DNA from: a bacterium
GTDB taxonomy: Bacteria > JACRDZ01 > JAQUKH01
Reading direction: 5' to 3'
Assembly (NCBI GenBank): GCA_028719205.1
Contig: JAQUKH010000001.1
Location: 133,040 to 197,039 of the forward strand
DNA: 64,000 nt
The position numbers and the translations under genes are program-made. Below are positions 1 to 10,261 of the stretch, one piece after another; within the stretch, counting starts at the first letter, position 1; each line of letters starts with the position of its first letter. The notes beneath the pieces are model-generated. The model saw only the letters and a list, made by a program, of their open reading frames with translations. It was not told the DNA's origin and did not search any database.

Positions 1-667
1 GTGTCCGTATTTTATGTTCTGTCACGCGGCTCGCGGTGATATTTGCCAGACATCCTGATTTAAATACCATTTGGATATTAGCAAGGTCTTCATGCTCTGA
101 ATAAACTGAATTCCCGATAACATTAATTTTTTCAACTTCGGAATTTACGAGATTAAGAATAATGTCGATATCGTGGATCATCAGATCCATAACTACGCCT
201 ATATCCTTAACCCTTGGATTGTACGGCCCAAGCCTTCTTGTTTCTATAAGCATAGGATTTTCAACTATATTTTTTAATTCCTGCACTGCCGCGTTAAACC
301 GTTCTACATGCCCGACATGCAAAACTACACCTTTTGCTTTTGCAATCCTGAATAATTCTTTACCTTCCTCAATGGTCCTCGTCATAGGTTTTTCCAACAG
401 GACCGGAATTCCGGCGGATAAAAAATCCTTAGCAACTTTGTAATGGAGACTGGTAGGAACCGCTATACTTACAAAATCAACCTTGCCGAATAATTGTCTA
501 TAATCATCATAAGCTATTGTATTATATTGATTGGCTACTTCATTTGCTCTTTCTTTATTAATATCGCATACCGCGGCAAGTTTAATTCCCATCAACTCGG
601 CGTAAATCCGAACATGATATTTACCCATTTGCCCGGTTCCAATTACACCAGCCCTCAATTCTCTCAT
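1..667 (-). CDS. Gfo/Idh/MocA-family NAD(P)-dependent sugar oxidoreductase, GnnA-like (partial)
   Basis: The C-terminus lies beyond the window start; 222 residues are visible. The N-terminus is a Rossmann fold with the nucleotide loop GVIGTGQMG at residues 7-15. The family EKP motif is at 92-94, followed by GHVERFNAAV and the catalytic-region motif MIHDIDII. The ATG overlaps the lpxA stop as ATGA, and AGGAG lies a few bases upstream inside lpxA, so the two are translationally coupled. In Acidithiobacillus and Leptospira the family member GnnA, near lpxA, oxidises UDP-GlcNAc at C3 so that a transaminase (GnnB) can make UDP-GlcNAc3N for amide-linked lipid A. That role here is inferred from position; the family assignment is secure, the substrate is not. 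Confidence 0.85.
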   Translation of the reverse strand, partial: MRELRAGVIGTGQMGKYHVRIYAELMGIKLAAVCDINKERANEVANQYNTIAYDDYRQLFGKVDFVSIAVPTSLHYKVAKDFLSAGIPVLLEKPMTRTIEEGKELFRIAKAKGVVLHVGHVERFNAAVQELKNIVENPMLIETRRLGPYNPRVKDIGVVMDLMIHDIDIILNLVNSEVEKINVIGNSVYSEHEDLANIQMVFKSGCLANITASRVTEHKIRT

Positions 668-1455
668 AACATATCTCCTCTTTTACAAATACCTCTTTTA
701 GAAATTTCAACAAATTCTACAAAATGTTTTATTTCAGGTATAGATAAATCAAGATCGTTCTTAATCATATTAATTGCTTTGTCTATAGCTATGTTCTGAC
801 TATAAAGAATCTTATAAGCTTTCTTTAATTCCGCCCTTGCTTCCTGTGAAACTTTATTTCTTACCATTCCAACTTTGTTTAGACCATACGGTTTTGCCGG
901 GTGGCCATCCACCATAACATATGGCGGCACATCCTGAGTAATCTTAGACATTCCTCCGATCATAGCCATTGTGCCTATGCGTACAAATTGATGAATTCCC
1001 ACCATTCCGGAAATAAACGCTTTATCTTCAATAATAACATGCCCTGTTGCCGCGCTGAAATTTACAATTACAACTTTATTACCGATCCTGCAATCATGCG
1101 CTATATGCACTGAACCCATAAAAAAATTTTCGTTTCCAATACTTGTTATACCATCTTTATGTTTAGATCTGTGGATCGTAACGTATTCCCTGATAATATT
1201 ATCATCACCGATTACAACGACGCTTTGATCTCCTTTGTAGCTTACATCCTGAGGAGCAGTTCCAATTACGGCGCCGCAAAACACATGGCATTTTTTACCT
1301 ATTTTAGTCTTTCCCTCAATATATACATGAGCATCAATGATTGTTCCGTCTCCAATTTCAACATTACCTTTTAAAATAGCATAAGGCCCTATTTCGACAT
1401 TTTTACCCAGCTTTACTTTTTTATCAATTATTGCCGTTTGATGGATTTTCATCAT
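664..1455 (-). CDS. lpxA: Acyl-ACP--UDP-sugar O/N-acyltransferase LpxA
   Basis: First acyl transfer of lipid A synthesis, cytoplasmic homotrimer. The 263 residues match the family length (about 260). The first 190 or so are left-handed beta-helix hexapeptide repeats; the rest is the helical C-terminal domain. VHIAHDC carries the catalytic His at residue 120 (His125 in E. coli). The Gly-Gly pair matching the E. coli acyl-chain ruler (Gly173) is kept in MIGGMSK. The start overlaps the end of fabZ by 32 bases; AGGGAG precedes two consecutive ATG codons, so initiation may be at 1455 or 1452. The oxidoreductase that follows raises the question of whether the substrate is UDP-GlcNAc or UDP-GlcNAc3N. 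Confidence 0.95.
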   Translation of the reverse strand: MMKIHQTAIIDKKVKLGKNVEIGPYAILKGNVEIGDGTIIDAHVYIEGKTKIGKKCHVFCGAVIGTAPQDVSYKGDQSVVVIGDDNIIREYVTIHRSKHKDGITSIGNENFFMGSVHIAHDCRIGNKVVIVNFSAATGHVIIEDKAFISGMVGIHQFVRIGTMAMIGGMSKITQDVPPYVMVDGHPAKPYGLNKVGMVRNKVSQEARAELKKAYKILYSQNIAIDKAINMIKNDLDLSIPEIKHFVEFVEISKRGICKRGDML

Positions 1456-1891
1456 TTTCTCCCTTTTCAGAACCTATAGTTGCCATTAACTCTGCCTCAG
1501 CAACTAATTTATCTTCCACAAAGGCTTCTCCCCGCATTTTACAAACTCTCCCTTTTCTCTTTAAAATGGAAACTTCCAATCTTAGTTGATCTCCCGGCAC
1601 TACTGGTTTACGGAATTTAACTCCATCAATAGCCATAAAATAAACCAGGCCGCCTTGTTTTTGCGCCTCTTTCAGAATAAGTATGCCGCCAGCCTGTGCC
1701 ATAGCTTCAACGATTAACACCCCGGGCATAATCGGGTGTCCCGGAAAATGTCCATTAAAAAATTGATCATTTATCGTAACATTTTTAATACCAATAATTT
1801 TTTCTCCGCTTTTTATTTCAATAATCCGGTCTACAAGTAAAAACGGATACCGGTGAGGTAATATTTTTTGAATCTCAGATATTTCCAGCAT
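1424..1891 (-). CDS. fabZ: (3R)-hydroxyacyl-ACP dehydratase FabZ
   Basis: Dehydrates beta-hydroxyacyl-ACP in fatty-acid elongation, competing with LpxA/LpxD for hydroxyacyl-ACP. The hotdog fold carries the signature GHFPGHPIMPGVLIVEAMAQ with catalytic His48 and Glu62. The length of 155 is typical of a free-standing FabZ plus a short tail rich in Asn. It lies two bases after lpxC and overlaps lpxA by 32 bases, so stoichiometry is probably set by coupled translation. In Bacteroidetes and some other phyla lpxC and fabZ are fused; here a stop codon separates them. Confidence 0.95.
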   Translation of the reverse strand: MLEISEIQKILPHRYPFLLVDRIIEIKSGEKIIGIKNVTINDQFFNGHFPGHPIMPGVLIVEAMAQAGGILILKEAQKQGGLVYFMAIDGVKFRKPVVPGDQLRLEVSILKRKGRVCKMRGEAFVEDKLVAEAELMATIGSEKGENDENPSNGNN

Positions 1892-1893
1892 AT

Positions 1894-2757
1894 CTAATCT
1901 CCTTTTATATGAACTTTGTTATTTTTATTATCATTAATAAAATTTTTGATTTTCCGGACCAATTCTATATTTAATGAATGGCCTGACTTTATGGCAATAA
2001 TATGAGCTAAAATAGGTTTCTCCAGCAAATACAGATCACCTATCAGATCTAATATTTTATGCCTTACACATTCATTTTCAAAACGTAAACTATCATTGAG
2101 AATACCTGTGTCCCCAATAACTATGGCATTTTCTAAACTTCCGCCATGCGCCAGGTCATTTTTCCTGAGTTCTGATACTTCATTTAAAAAACCGAAAGTT
2201 CTCGCCGAAGCAATTTCTTTCCTGAATATTTCAGGATTTATCTTAAAACTTGCGTATTGAGTCTTAATAACCGGATGGGCAAAATCAATTGTAAAACTTA
2301 TTTTCATTTCATCAGACGGCAAGGCCACAAGATATCTGTCATCTGAACTTGCCCATATTGGTTCATCAACAATAATAAATTTTCTATTTTGATCCTGCTC
2401 TTCCAAACCGACTTCCATTAATAAATCAACAAATAACCTGGAACTGCCGTCAACTACAGGAGGCTCATCCGCGTCCATTTCAATAATAGCGTTATCTATT
2501 TCCAAACCGGAAAAAGCTGCTAATAAATGCTCCACCGTATGTATAGCCATATCAGCACGGCCTAAAGTTACTTCTCTTTTACTATTAATTACACTATCAA
2601 TATTCCCATTTATTATTTCATGTTTTAACTTGTCTATTCGTTTGAATCTAATGCCTGTATTCACTTTAGCGGGCAATATTTTAATACTGATTTTACTGCC
2701 TGTATGTAATCCTGTACCGGAAACATATATTTCTTTTTTTAACGTTTTCTGCTTCAT
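1894..2757 (-). CDS. lpxC: UDP-3-O-acyl-N-acetylglucosamine deacetylase LpxC
   Basis: Zinc amidase, committed step of lipid A synthesis. HTVEHLLAA holds the zinc ligand His77 (His79 in E. coli); RHKILDLIGDL supplies the second His and the Asp ligand, and SGHSLN the general-base His near the C-terminus. The length of 287 is slightly below E. coli's 305, consistent with a short tail. The ATG begins one base after the lpxD stop and has no clear Shine-Dalgarno site, so translation likely re-initiates from lpxD. Confidence 0.96.
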   Translation of the reverse strand: MKQKTLKKEIYVSGTGLHTGSKISIKILPAKVNTGIRFKRIDKLKHEIINGNIDSVINSKREVTLGRADMAIHTVEHLLAAFSGLEIDNAIIEMDADEPPVVDGSSRLFVDLLMEVGLEEQDQNRKFIIVDEPIWASSDDRYLVALPSDEMKISFTIDFAHPVIKTQYASFKINPEIFRKEIASARTFGFLNEVSELRKNDLAHGGSLENAIVIGDTGILNDSLRFENECVRHKILDLIGDLYLLEKPILAHIIAIKSGHSLNIELVRKIKNFINDNKNNKVHIKGD

Positions 2758-2758
2758 T

Positions 2759-3781
2759 TTATTTTTTATTATCCATATTGATCTTTTTTTCTAAATTAGA
2801 GATCTTCTTTTTCATATCTTTAAGTTGATTCATTAAAACTAATTGCTCTTTAGTTTCACTTAAAGGCCTCGCGGGTGTTCCCCAAAACACACCGGACGAA
2901 GGAAGGGATTTCGTAACACCTGATTGGGCCGCGATAATAGTTCTATCACCAACTTCAATTCCATTTGTTATTCCAACTTGTCCTGCAATTATAACTTCTT
3001 TTCCGATCTTACTGCTTCCGCCTAATGCCGCTTGAGCTACAATTAAACAATTCTCGCCGACAGTAACATTATGTCCGATATGCACTAAATTATCGATCTT
3101 CGTGCCTTTCCCGATATTTGTGTTCTTAAATTTTCCTCTATCAATCGCCGTATTTGCGCCTATTTCCACATCATCTTCAATATTTACAGCACCTAAATGC
3201 GGAATTTTAATATGTTTACACTGGCGTTGTATATAACCAAATCCATCACAGCCAATTACAACACCCGAATGAATTATGACTCTTTTTCCTATACATATAT
3301 CATCATAAACAGCTACATTAGAATGTATCCTGGTATTTTCACCTATCTTCGAATTGTTTCCGATATAACATTGCCCGATAATGACCGACTTATCACCTAT
3401 TTCTGTGTTATCTCCAATAATCGAATATGGCCCGATAAATACATCTTTTCCTATTTTGACATTTTTACCTATTATAGCGCTTGGATGAATACCGGATTTA
3501 AATGTTTTATCCGGTATTACTTTATTTATTAATAAGATATAAGAAAAACAGGGATCATTTACATATATCACAGTCTTTTTTTGTATCCTGTTTTTTAAAT
3601 TAAAAGGAGCAATAACACACATTGATAAACTTTTTTCTAAAAGAGGTAAATATTTCTCTTCCTGAATAAAAGTAATTTCATTTTCTGCCGAGTCTTCCAA
3701 ACCCGCAAAACCTTTTATTTGAAAGTCAGCATCACCCTGTAATTCACCTGAAATTATATTAGCAACTTCTCCTGCCTTCAT
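2759..3781 (-). CDS. lpxD: UDP-3-O-acylglucosamine N-acyltransferase LpxD
   Basis: Third step of lipid A synthesis: N-acylation of the deacetylated sugar. The N-terminal uridine-binding domain covers about residues 1-95. Hexapeptide repeats begin at HPSAIIG (99) and run to about 310; VHIGHNV carries catalytic His237 (His239 in E. coli). A Lys-rich coiled helix closes the protein. Length 340 equals the family norm. It is 17 bases downstream of ompH, the classic bamA-ompH-lpxD order of diderm bacteria. Confidence 0.96.
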   Translation of the reverse strand: MKAGEVANIISGELQGDADFQIKGFAGLEDSAENEITFIQEEKYLPLLEKSLSMCVIAPFNLKNRIQKKTVIYVNDPCFSYILLINKVIPDKTFKSGIHPSAIIGKNVKIGKDVFIGPYSIIGDNTEIGDKSVIIGQCYIGNNSKIGENTRIHSNVAVYDDICIGKRVIIHSGVVIGCDGFGYIQRQCKHIKIPHLGAVNIEDDVEIGANTAIDRGKFKNTNIGKGTKIDNLVHIGHNVTVGENCLIVAQAALGGSSKIGKEVIIAGQVGITNGIEVGDRTIIAAQSGVTKSLPSSGVFWGTPARPLSETKEQLVLMNQLKDMKKKISNLEKKINMDNKK

Positions 3782-3798
3782 TAATGATTTCCCTTTAA

Positions 3799-4317
3799 TT
3801 ATTTCTGTTCATTCAATTCTTTTATAACCTGGCTTGTAATATCGATCTCCGGGGAGCCATAAAGTACAGAACTATAATTTTTTTCCAATATCAAACTATA
3901 TCCTTTTTCTTTCCCGATTTTATCAATAATATCTCTTATTTTTTTTATAAGCGGTTCTGTAACTTCAGATTCTTTTTTTGATATTTCTTTTTTTGCCGAT
4001 AAAGCCATTCTTTGATATACTTCCATTTTTTCATTTATAACATTTTCCTTTTCTTTCTTCTTTTCCGCGCTTAACATAACCTGTTCCTCTAATGCCTTTT
4101 GCAGGCTCTCGATCTCCGCGCTTAATTTATCTATGTCAATCTGTTTTTTTTCTACAACTCCCTGGAGATCTTCTTTCGCTTTTTTGCCAACATCACATTC
4201 CTCAAGTGTTTTTTGAATATCAACAAAACCAACTTTAACTACCTGAGCGGCATTTATTTTATAAGGTAACATACATACTAATCCCAATATCGTTAAAACT
4301 CCGATTATCTTTTTCAT
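3799..4317 (-). CDS. OmpH/Skp-family periplasmic chaperone
   Basis: A signal peptide of about 23 residues (hydrophobic stretch ending near NAAQ) is followed by VKVGFVDIQKTL, the small body strand typical of the family, then a long charged coiled coil (about 45-135) that forms the tentacles which hold unfolded outer-membrane proteins. 172 residues is the usual size. AAGGAG lies 7 bases before the ATG. It has its own promoter in the 75-base gap after bamA, so chaperone and lipid A genes can be expressed apart from the upstream genes. Confidence 0.9.
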   Translation of the reverse strand: MKKIIGVLTILGLVCMLPYKINAAQVVKVGFVDIQKTLEECDVGKKAKEDLQGVVEKKQIDIDKLSAEIESLQKALEEQVMLSAEKKKEKENVINEKMEVYQRMALSAKKEISKKESEVTEPLIKKIRDIIDKIGKEKGYSLILEKNYSSVLYGSPEIDITSQVIKELNEQK

Positions 4318-4350
4318 TTATTTTCTCCTTTTTTGTATTTCAAAAGTGTT

Positions 4351-4379
4351 AGTATATCAAATTTTTATAATTTCCGCAA
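4351..4379 (-). promoter_or_regulatory. Sigma70-type promoter for ompH-lpxDC-fabZ-lpxA
   Basis: On the minus strand a -35 TTGCGG (4374-4379) and a -10 TATACT (4351-4356) are separated by 17 bases. Predicted transcription start is near 4344, giving a leader of about 27 bases that contains AAGGAG before the ompH ATG. This is the largest gap inside the first gene run. Confidence 0.55.
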
Positions 4380-4392
4380 TTATATATGAAAG

Positions 4393-6768
4393 TTAGAATA
4401 AAAGGCCCAGATTAAAATGAAATAGCCCTCTAATCTCCCCGCCTTCATCAAAACCCCATCCATAATCGAGCATTATTGGAAAAACTGGTGTTTCGATCCT
4501 TAGCCCAATGCCTGCGCCCCTCTTCAATTTTGATATTTTAACTTCTTTTACCTCATCCCACGCGTTGCCGGCGTCATAAAAAATAAGTCCGCGAAGCTGG
4601 TCTGATAACGGGTACATATATTCTATATTTGTCACTAACATGGTTTTTTTCCCGTCCGCAATCCTTCTTTCATCATAACCCCTGACAGTATACGCGCCTC
4701 CGACATCAAACCTTTCGATCCTCGGTACCTCTGCTGATCCGTCAAAAGGACTTACATAACCGGCACGCCCTCTAAGAACCAAGACAAAATCCGAGAATGT
4801 TCTAAAGTGCCATCTTGTTTCTAACGTATTTTTTACAAAATTACCTGTTCCGCCCAAAGGCCCTCCCGCGTATGTTACAGACCATGTGTTATAAGAACCT
4901 TTTGTCGGGAAAAAATAATTATCCCTGGTATCACAAGTTAAGGTTAATCCTAAACTGCGTGTAATTACATTTTCTTCAATAACATCTGACGGTAATGGAT
5001 AACTTCCTATTATACGATATCGTCCTTTTTCATTATTATAACGTAAACCTGCCTTGACATATTCACTGAGCGGCCTTCCTAATCTTATAGCCCATCCTTT
5101 TTTCCTATAGTTATAAGCAGTTTTTTCTAAATTGCCGTCACCATTAACATCTTCTTCTCCGAAAATTTCCCTGTCAGTGCTGAATAGATCAAAACCAAAT
5201 AAGGTCTTAGTGTCTAAAAAGTAAGGATCAGTAAAACTAAATTCATATTTATTTGATATTTTTCCGACCTGCGCGCTTAAATCAATCTCCTGGCCATTTC
5301 CAAACAGATTTGTTTTATTTAAGGAAATAGTTCCGACTAATTTATCTACTGAACTGTATCCCACGCCTGCCATAAATCTTCCTGTAGATTTTTCTTTAAC
5401 TTTTGCCAAAAGGTTTAATCTCTCTCTGAAGGATGTCGGTTGAGTATCTATTTGGATATCCTCAAAATATCCGAGATTATACAACTTCTGTACACTTCTG
5501 CGGACTTTTGTTCCATTGAAAATATCGCCCGGGTTTATAACGAATTCGCGCCTTATAACTTTATCTTTAGTAACCTTATTGCCGCTTATTTTTATTTTTT
5601 CCAAGAAGACCTGAATGCCTTCCTCTATCTCGAATAGAACAGTAACTGTCTTTTTTTCTTCATCAAATACCTGCCGCGGGTTTACCTGACAATAAATATA
5701 TCCCAGTTCGGAATAACTGGAACGGATATTTTCAATGATCTCTTTTACTCGAAAATTACTAAAAATATCGCCGTTTTTCACTTCTCTTTTAAAGACCCTG
5801 CCGATCATGATATTTTTCCATTCAGTTTCCTTATTTTCCGGAAATTTTGTCCTGCCGCTAAAACTTACATTATTAAAGTAATATTTATTGCCTTCTTCGA
5901 TGTCAATAGATATATCTAACCACGTTTTATTAATCGTAAACCTTCTCCATTTATAACTTTCTTTTATTTCATCAACAGAATGCCTGATTACTTTTGCTTT
6001 GACATAGCCTTTACGGTCGTATATTTCCACGATTTTCACCAAATCCTGGTCAAAATCCTCTTTTTTGAAAACCCTGTCATGAAAAAAAATGAAAGACCTG
6101 CTCCAGGTCTTTATTTTATTTAAAATCTCATTTTCAGGTATTACCGTGTTCCCTGATATTTTTACTTTTCTAATTTGCGTGGAACTGCCTTCTTCAATAT
6201 TAAATTTAATAGTTACATACGCGCTATCGTTAGAATATGTCTCTTTCGCGGTAACTTCTGTGAAATAATATCCTTTCTCATTATAAAAACTTTTTATTTT
6301 TGCCAGATTATCAGACAGATTTTCCTGATTATAAGGTTTCCCGCGTTTAAATTGCTGTTTTACCGGAAGTTCCTTAAGAGCTTCCTGTATTTCCTTACTC
6401 TTAATATTATCATCACCGGAAAATTTAATATCTTTTATCAGTGTATTTTCCTCGACAATAAATATTAATTTTATGCCTTCTTTTTCTTCCTGAAGATCAA
6501 TTTTTATATCTTTAAAAAGTCCGGTTTCATATATTCTTTTAAAATCACTTTTAAGAACCTCTTGTGAAAATTCACTGCCTTTGGTTAACCTGATTTTATG
6601 CAGAATAATATTCTTACTGCTTGCAAGTTTATTCCCGATAACAGAAATATCTATTATCGGTTTGCCAAAAGAATCACCGGCTTCAGCTCTATTCTCCACT
6701 TCAGTTAAAATGAAAAAAAAGAGGCTTAGTATAACTATTTTAAAAATTTTATTTAATGCCTCTTTCAT
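4393..6768 (-). CDS. bamA: Outer-membrane protein assembly factor BamA
   Basis: Omp85 insertase that folds beta-barrel proteins into the outer membrane. After a signal sequence (about 1-30) come five POTRA-type domains (about 35-440, with repeated GNKV/GNTV-like motifs starting each) and a C-terminal 16-strand barrel from about 455 to 791. VGGAYTVRGYDERR near residue 690 is the conserved L6-loop VRGY motif, and the chain ends in aromatic LGLLF. Length 791 matches E. coli (810). Its ATG overlaps the clpC stop as ATGA. Confidence 0.95.
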   Translation of the reverse strand: MKEALNKIFKIVILSLFFFILTEVENRAEAGDSFGKPIIDISVIGNKLASSKNIILHKIRLTKGSEFSQEVLKSDFKRIYETGLFKDIKIDLQEEKEGIKLIFIVEENTLIKDIKFSGDDNIKSKEIQEALKELPVKQQFKRGKPYNQENLSDNLAKIKSFYNEKGYYFTEVTAKETYSNDSAYVTIKFNIEEGSSTQIRKVKISGNTVIPENEILNKIKTWSRSFIFFHDRVFKKEDFDQDLVKIVEIYDRKGYVKAKVIRHSVDEIKESYKWRRFTINKTWLDISIDIEEGNKYYFNNVSFSGRTKFPENKETEWKNIMIGRVFKREVKNGDIFSNFRVKEIIENIRSSYSELGYIYCQVNPRQVFDEEKKTVTVLFEIEEGIQVFLEKIKISGNKVTKDKVIRREFVINPGDIFNGTKVRRSVQKLYNLGYFEDIQIDTQPTSFRERLNLLAKVKEKSTGRFMAGVGYSSVDKLVGTISLNKTNLFGNGQEIDLSAQVGKISNKYEFSFTDPYFLDTKTLFGFDLFSTDREIFGEEDVNGDGNLEKTAYNYRKKGWAIRLGRPLSEYVKAGLRYNNEKGRYRIIGSYPLPSDVIEENVITRSLGLTLTCDTRDNYFFPTKGSYNTWSVTYAGGPLGGTGNFVKNTLETRWHFRTFSDFVLVLRGRAGYVSPFDGSAEVPRIERFDVGGAYTVRGYDERRIADGKKTMLVTNIEYMYPLSDQLRGLIFYDAGNAWDEVKEVKISKLKRGAGIGLRIETPVFPIMLDYGWGFDEGGEIRGLFHFNLGLLF

Positions 6769-9191
6769 AATTTAGCTTTCTCAAAAACTATTGATTCATC
6801 CTTCTGCATAAGGGAAACTATGTCTCCTTCTTTTATGCGCCCGCTCAACAATTCACCGGCTAAAAGGTCTTCAATATATTGTTGAATAACACGGCGGAGC
6901 GGACGAGCCCCCAAATTCTCATCGTATCCTTTTTTGATCAGAAAATCTTTTGATTCAGCTGAAAGGACCAGTTTTATCTTTTTTTCCTCCAGCCTTTTCA
7001 AGACATCGCTCAATAAAAGATCGATTATCTTCTCTAATTCTTTTTTACCCAGTGAATGAAAAACAATAACTTCATCTACACGATTAAGAAATTCAGGCCT
7101 GAATGTCTTTTTCAATTCCTGTATGAGTTTATCTTTCATATCAGAATAATTTTTTATTTTATTATCTTTTGTAAAACCGACTTTCTGCATCTTATTTTCA
7201 ATTTCACGCGCTCCCACATTAGAGGTCATGATCATAACTGTATTTCTGAAATCCACCGTATGACCGAGATTATCGGTTAAATGTCCGTCTTCCAGAACCT
7301 GAAGCAGTATATTAAAAACATCCGGATGAGCCTTTTCAATTTCATCTAAAAGTACAACTGAATACGGTTTACGGCGCACACGTTCCGTTAACTGGCCGCC
7401 TTCATCATAACCTACATATCCGGGAGGAGCTCCGATCAAACGTGAAACTGAAAATTTCTCCATATATTCAGACATATCGATTTGGATTAACGCGTCTTCA
7501 TTTCCGAATAGGAAATCCGCTAAAACCTTAGCAAGTTCAGTTTTCCCAACACCGCTTGGCCCAAGAAAAATAAATGACCCGATTGGCCTTTCGGGATCCC
7601 GCAACCCCGCTCTTGCCCGGCGAATAGCCTGGGATATAATATGGATTGCCTCGTCCTGCCCGACTATTTTCTTCTTTAACTCATCTTCCATTCGTAAAAG
7701 CCTGACTGTTTCTTCTTCTTTTAATTCTGTTACAGGAATACCCGTCCAACGGGAAACAATAAAAGCTATATCCTCCTGGGTTATCTCAGGTTCATTTTGT
7801 TTTTGGGATTCATCCCATTCTTTTTTTTTGTCTTCAACGCTCTGCTTAAGCCTCCATTCTTTATCCCTTAACATAGCTGCCTTTTCAAATTCCTGCGCTT
7901 TTATTGAGTTATCCTTTTCTTTTCTAACAATTTTAATTTCTTCCTCAATGTCCTTAGTATCCGGCAATACATTAATTTTTTTAAGTTTAACGCGCGCGCT
8001 GGCTTCATCTATAAGATCGATTGCCTTATCAGGAAGAAATCTGTCAGAAACATACTTATCCGACATCTTTGCGGCGGCAATTATTGCCTCTATACTGATC
8101 TTTACGTGATGATGAGTTTCATATTTTTCACGCAAGCCTTTTAAGATCTCGATCGTTTCCTCAACATTTGTAGGCTCTATCAGAACAGATTGAAACCTTC
8201 GTTCTAACGCGCCGTCTTTTTCTATATATTTTCTATATTCATCCAGTGTTGTTGCTCCTATACACTGAAGTTCTCCCCTGGATAACGGCGGTTTCAGCAT
8301 ATTTGAGGCGTCTATCGCGCCCTCAGCGCCGCCGGCGCCGATCAGGCTGTGTATTTCATCAATAAAAACAATTATATTTTTAGCACTGCGTATTTCATTA
8401 ATAATTGCTTTCATTCTTTCTTCAAACTGCCCGCGATATTTTGTTCCTGCCACGATCCCAGGCAGATCCAAAGTTAAAACACGTTTATTTAATAAGATAT
8501 CAGGCACATTTTTTTCTACTATTCTTTGCGCCAGCCCTTCAACAATGGCTGTTTTTCCGACACCCGCTTCACCTATCAGGATAGGATTATTTTTAGTCCT
8601 GCGGCTTAAGATCTGAATAACCCTATCGATCTCGTTATTCCGGCCAATTACAGGATCAAGTTTTTTCTCACGCGACATTATAGTCAAATCACGGCAAAAT
8701 TCATCAATAACCGGTGTTTTACTTTTTGCTTTTTGTTTTACGCCGGGGACAGCACCGCCATTGAGAAGTTTTATTGTTTCTTCCCTTACTTTTTGATATG
8801 AAATTCCCAGTTTCCCCAAAACTTGTGCCGCTATGCTTTCCTCTTCTTTAATAAGCCCCAATAAAATATGTTCAGTACCTACGTAAGTATGGTTAAAAGC
8901 ACGGGCTTCTTCAATAGCTAATTCTAAAACTTTTTTTGCGCGCGAACTGAAAGGAATTTCTCCCAGCGTCAACATCCCCCCTCCGGATTTTACTAATTCC
9001 TCTATCATGAAAATAATATTTTCTATATCAGCGCCCAAATTCTGCAAAATTACCGCGCCAACCCCCTGTCCTTCACGTATAAGGCCCAAAAGAATATGTT
9101 CAGTGCCTATATAATCATGATTAAGCCTGCCAGCCTCTTCCCTTGCCAATATAATAACCTTTCTCGCTCTTTCAGTAAATTTATCAAACAT
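6765..9191 (-). CDS. clpC: ATP-dependent unfoldase ClpC
   Basis: Hsp100 unfoldase that feeds substrates to ClpP. Two Clp-N repeats (about 1-145), the first AAA+ domain with Walker A GEAGVGKT at 207-214, a UVR-type middle segment (about 420-455), and the second AAA+ domain with GPSGVGKTE followed by the C-terminal D2-small domain. 808 residues is the normal ClpC size. It follows mcsA and mcsB, the adaptor and arginine kinase that mark and deliver phospho-arginine substrates. No clpP or ctsR occurs in the window. Confidence 0.96.
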   Translation of the reverse strand: MFDKFTERARKVIILAREEAGRLNHDYIGTEHILLGLIREGQGVGAVILQNLGADIENIIFMIEELVKSGGGMLTLGEIPFSSRAKKVLELAIEEARAFNHTYVGTEHILLGLIKEEESIAAQVLGKLGISYQKVREETIKLLNGGAVPGVKQKAKSKTPVIDEFCRDLTIMSREKKLDPVIGRNNEIDRVIQILSRRTKNNPILIGEAGVGKTAIVEGLAQRIVEKNVPDILLNKRVLTLDLPGIVAGTKYRGQFEERMKAIINEIRSAKNIIVFIDEIHSLIGAGGAEGAIDASNMLKPPLSRGELQCIGATTLDEYRKYIEKDGALERRFQSVLIEPTNVEETIEILKGLREKYETHHHVKISIEAIIAAAKMSDKYVSDRFLPDKAIDLIDEASARVKLKKINVLPDTKDIEEEIKIVRKEKDNSIKAQEFEKAAMLRDKEWRLKQSVEDKKKEWDESQKQNEPEITQEDIAFIVSRWTGIPVTELKEEETVRLLRMEDELKKKIVGQDEAIHIISQAIRRARAGLRDPERPIGSFIFLGPSGVGKTELAKVLADFLFGNEDALIQIDMSEYMEKFSVSRLIGAPPGYVGYDEGGQLTERVRRKPYSVVLLDEIEKAHPDVFNILLQVLEDGHLTDNLGHTVDFRNTVMIMTSNVGAREIENKMQKVGFTKDNKIKNYSDMKDKLIQELKKTFRPEFLNRVDEVIVFHSLGKKELEKIIDLLLSDVLKRLEEKKIKLVLSAESKDFLIKKGYDENLGARPLRRVIQQYIEDLLAGELLSGRIKEGDIVSLMQKDESIVFEKAKL

Positions 9192-9204
9192 GATGTCTCC
9201 CCAA

Positions 9205-10260
9205 TTAATTTAGCATTTTTCTAATCAGATCAGCTCTTAAAATATCGCGATTTTTAATATCCAAACGTCTTTTTTCAATATTTTGCAGATGCCCGGGCTG
9301 GATCAACAGCATCATCCGGTTTAAAAAATTAAAATCAATATCGCTTTTAGGCATAATTTTAAGATCCACTCCTAATCTTAAAAAAGAAATTAAACTCAGT
9401 GATTCTGCTGATGAAATAGTCCTGCAATGTTTAAGTATGCCATACGCCCGCCATATCTTGTCTTCAATGACCTGCCTGGATTCTTTTAATAAATATTCTC
9501 TTGCTGTTTTTTCGCATTCAACTATATATTTTGCTATTTCCTCGATTTTTTTAACAATATCCTCTTCTTTAAAGCCAAACGCGCCCTGATTCGAAATCTG
9601 GAAGATGTCCCCCAACACTTTACTTCCCTCGCCGTATAAACCACGCACTATTACATCCATCTTGCTGACAGACGCAATGATCTTATTGATCTGCTTTGTA
9701 AGTATCAACGCGGGAAGATGCAGCATTACGGAAGCCCTCATTCCCGTTCCTAAATTTGTAGGACATGCTGTTAAATATCCAAATAACGGAGAAAAAGCAT
9801 AATTTACTTCCTTACTTAATTTCTCATCTATTTCATCGATTAATTTCCATGAAGAAAATAATTGCAATCCAGAATGTAACGCCTGCAGACGGAAATGGTC
9901 TTCTTCATTGATCATAATGCTTATCGTTTCCGTATCATTAATAACTACCCCGTAATTTTCTCCGCCTTTAGAATGTTCCTGGCTTACTAAATGCCGTTCA
10001 ACTAAAAAAAGGCGTTCAATCTGAGTATAATCTCCAAGATCAATGAACACAGAATCTTTTATTATATCTTTTGAATCAAAAATATCTTTAGCTAAATTAA
10101 ATATTTTCTTACGATCATCCTTATTAGAATTTGAAGTAAACGGTATTTCCTCAATATTCCTTGCTAAACGGATACGGGAACTTATAACAATATTATCTAA
10201 TAAGCTATTTATATTTAGCGAATTATTTGTCCTGTCAATTAATTTCTGGATGATCTGCAT
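9205..10260 (-). CDS. mcsB: Protein-arginine kinase McsB
   Basis: Phosphagen-kinase-like enzyme that phosphorylates arginine on misfolded proteins as a degradation tag for ClpC. SSRIRLARN (27-35) and NEEDH (118-122) are the nucleotide and guanidino binding segments; CPTNLGTG carries the conserved Cys166. The C-terminal part with SLISFLRLGVDL is the McsB-specific helical domain. 351 residues is normal. It begins one base after mcsA. Well studied in Bacillus; its presence in a lipid A-making cell is worth noting. Confidence 0.95.
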   Translation of the reverse strand: MQIIQKLIDRTNNSLNINSLLDNIVISSRIRLARNIEEIPFTSNSNKDDRKKIFNLAKDIFDSKDIIKDSVFIDLGDYTQIERLFLVERHLVSQEHSKGGENYGVVINDTETISIMINEEDHFRLQALHSGLQLFSSWKLIDEIDEKLSKEVNYAFSPLFGYLTACPTNLGTGMRASVMLHLPALILTKQINKIIASVSKMDVIVRGLYGEGSKVLGDIFQISNQGAFGFKEEDIVKKIEEIAKYIVECEKTAREYLLKESRQVIEDKIWRAYGILKHCRTISSAESLSLISFLRLGVDLKIMPKSDIDFNFLNRMMLLIQPGHLQNIEKRRLDIKNRDILRADLIRKMLN

Positions 10261-10261
10261 A

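Noticed and set aside
1424-2757. Fused LpxC-FabZ protein
   Set aside because: A stop codon ends lpxC and fabZ starts 2 bases later in its own frame.
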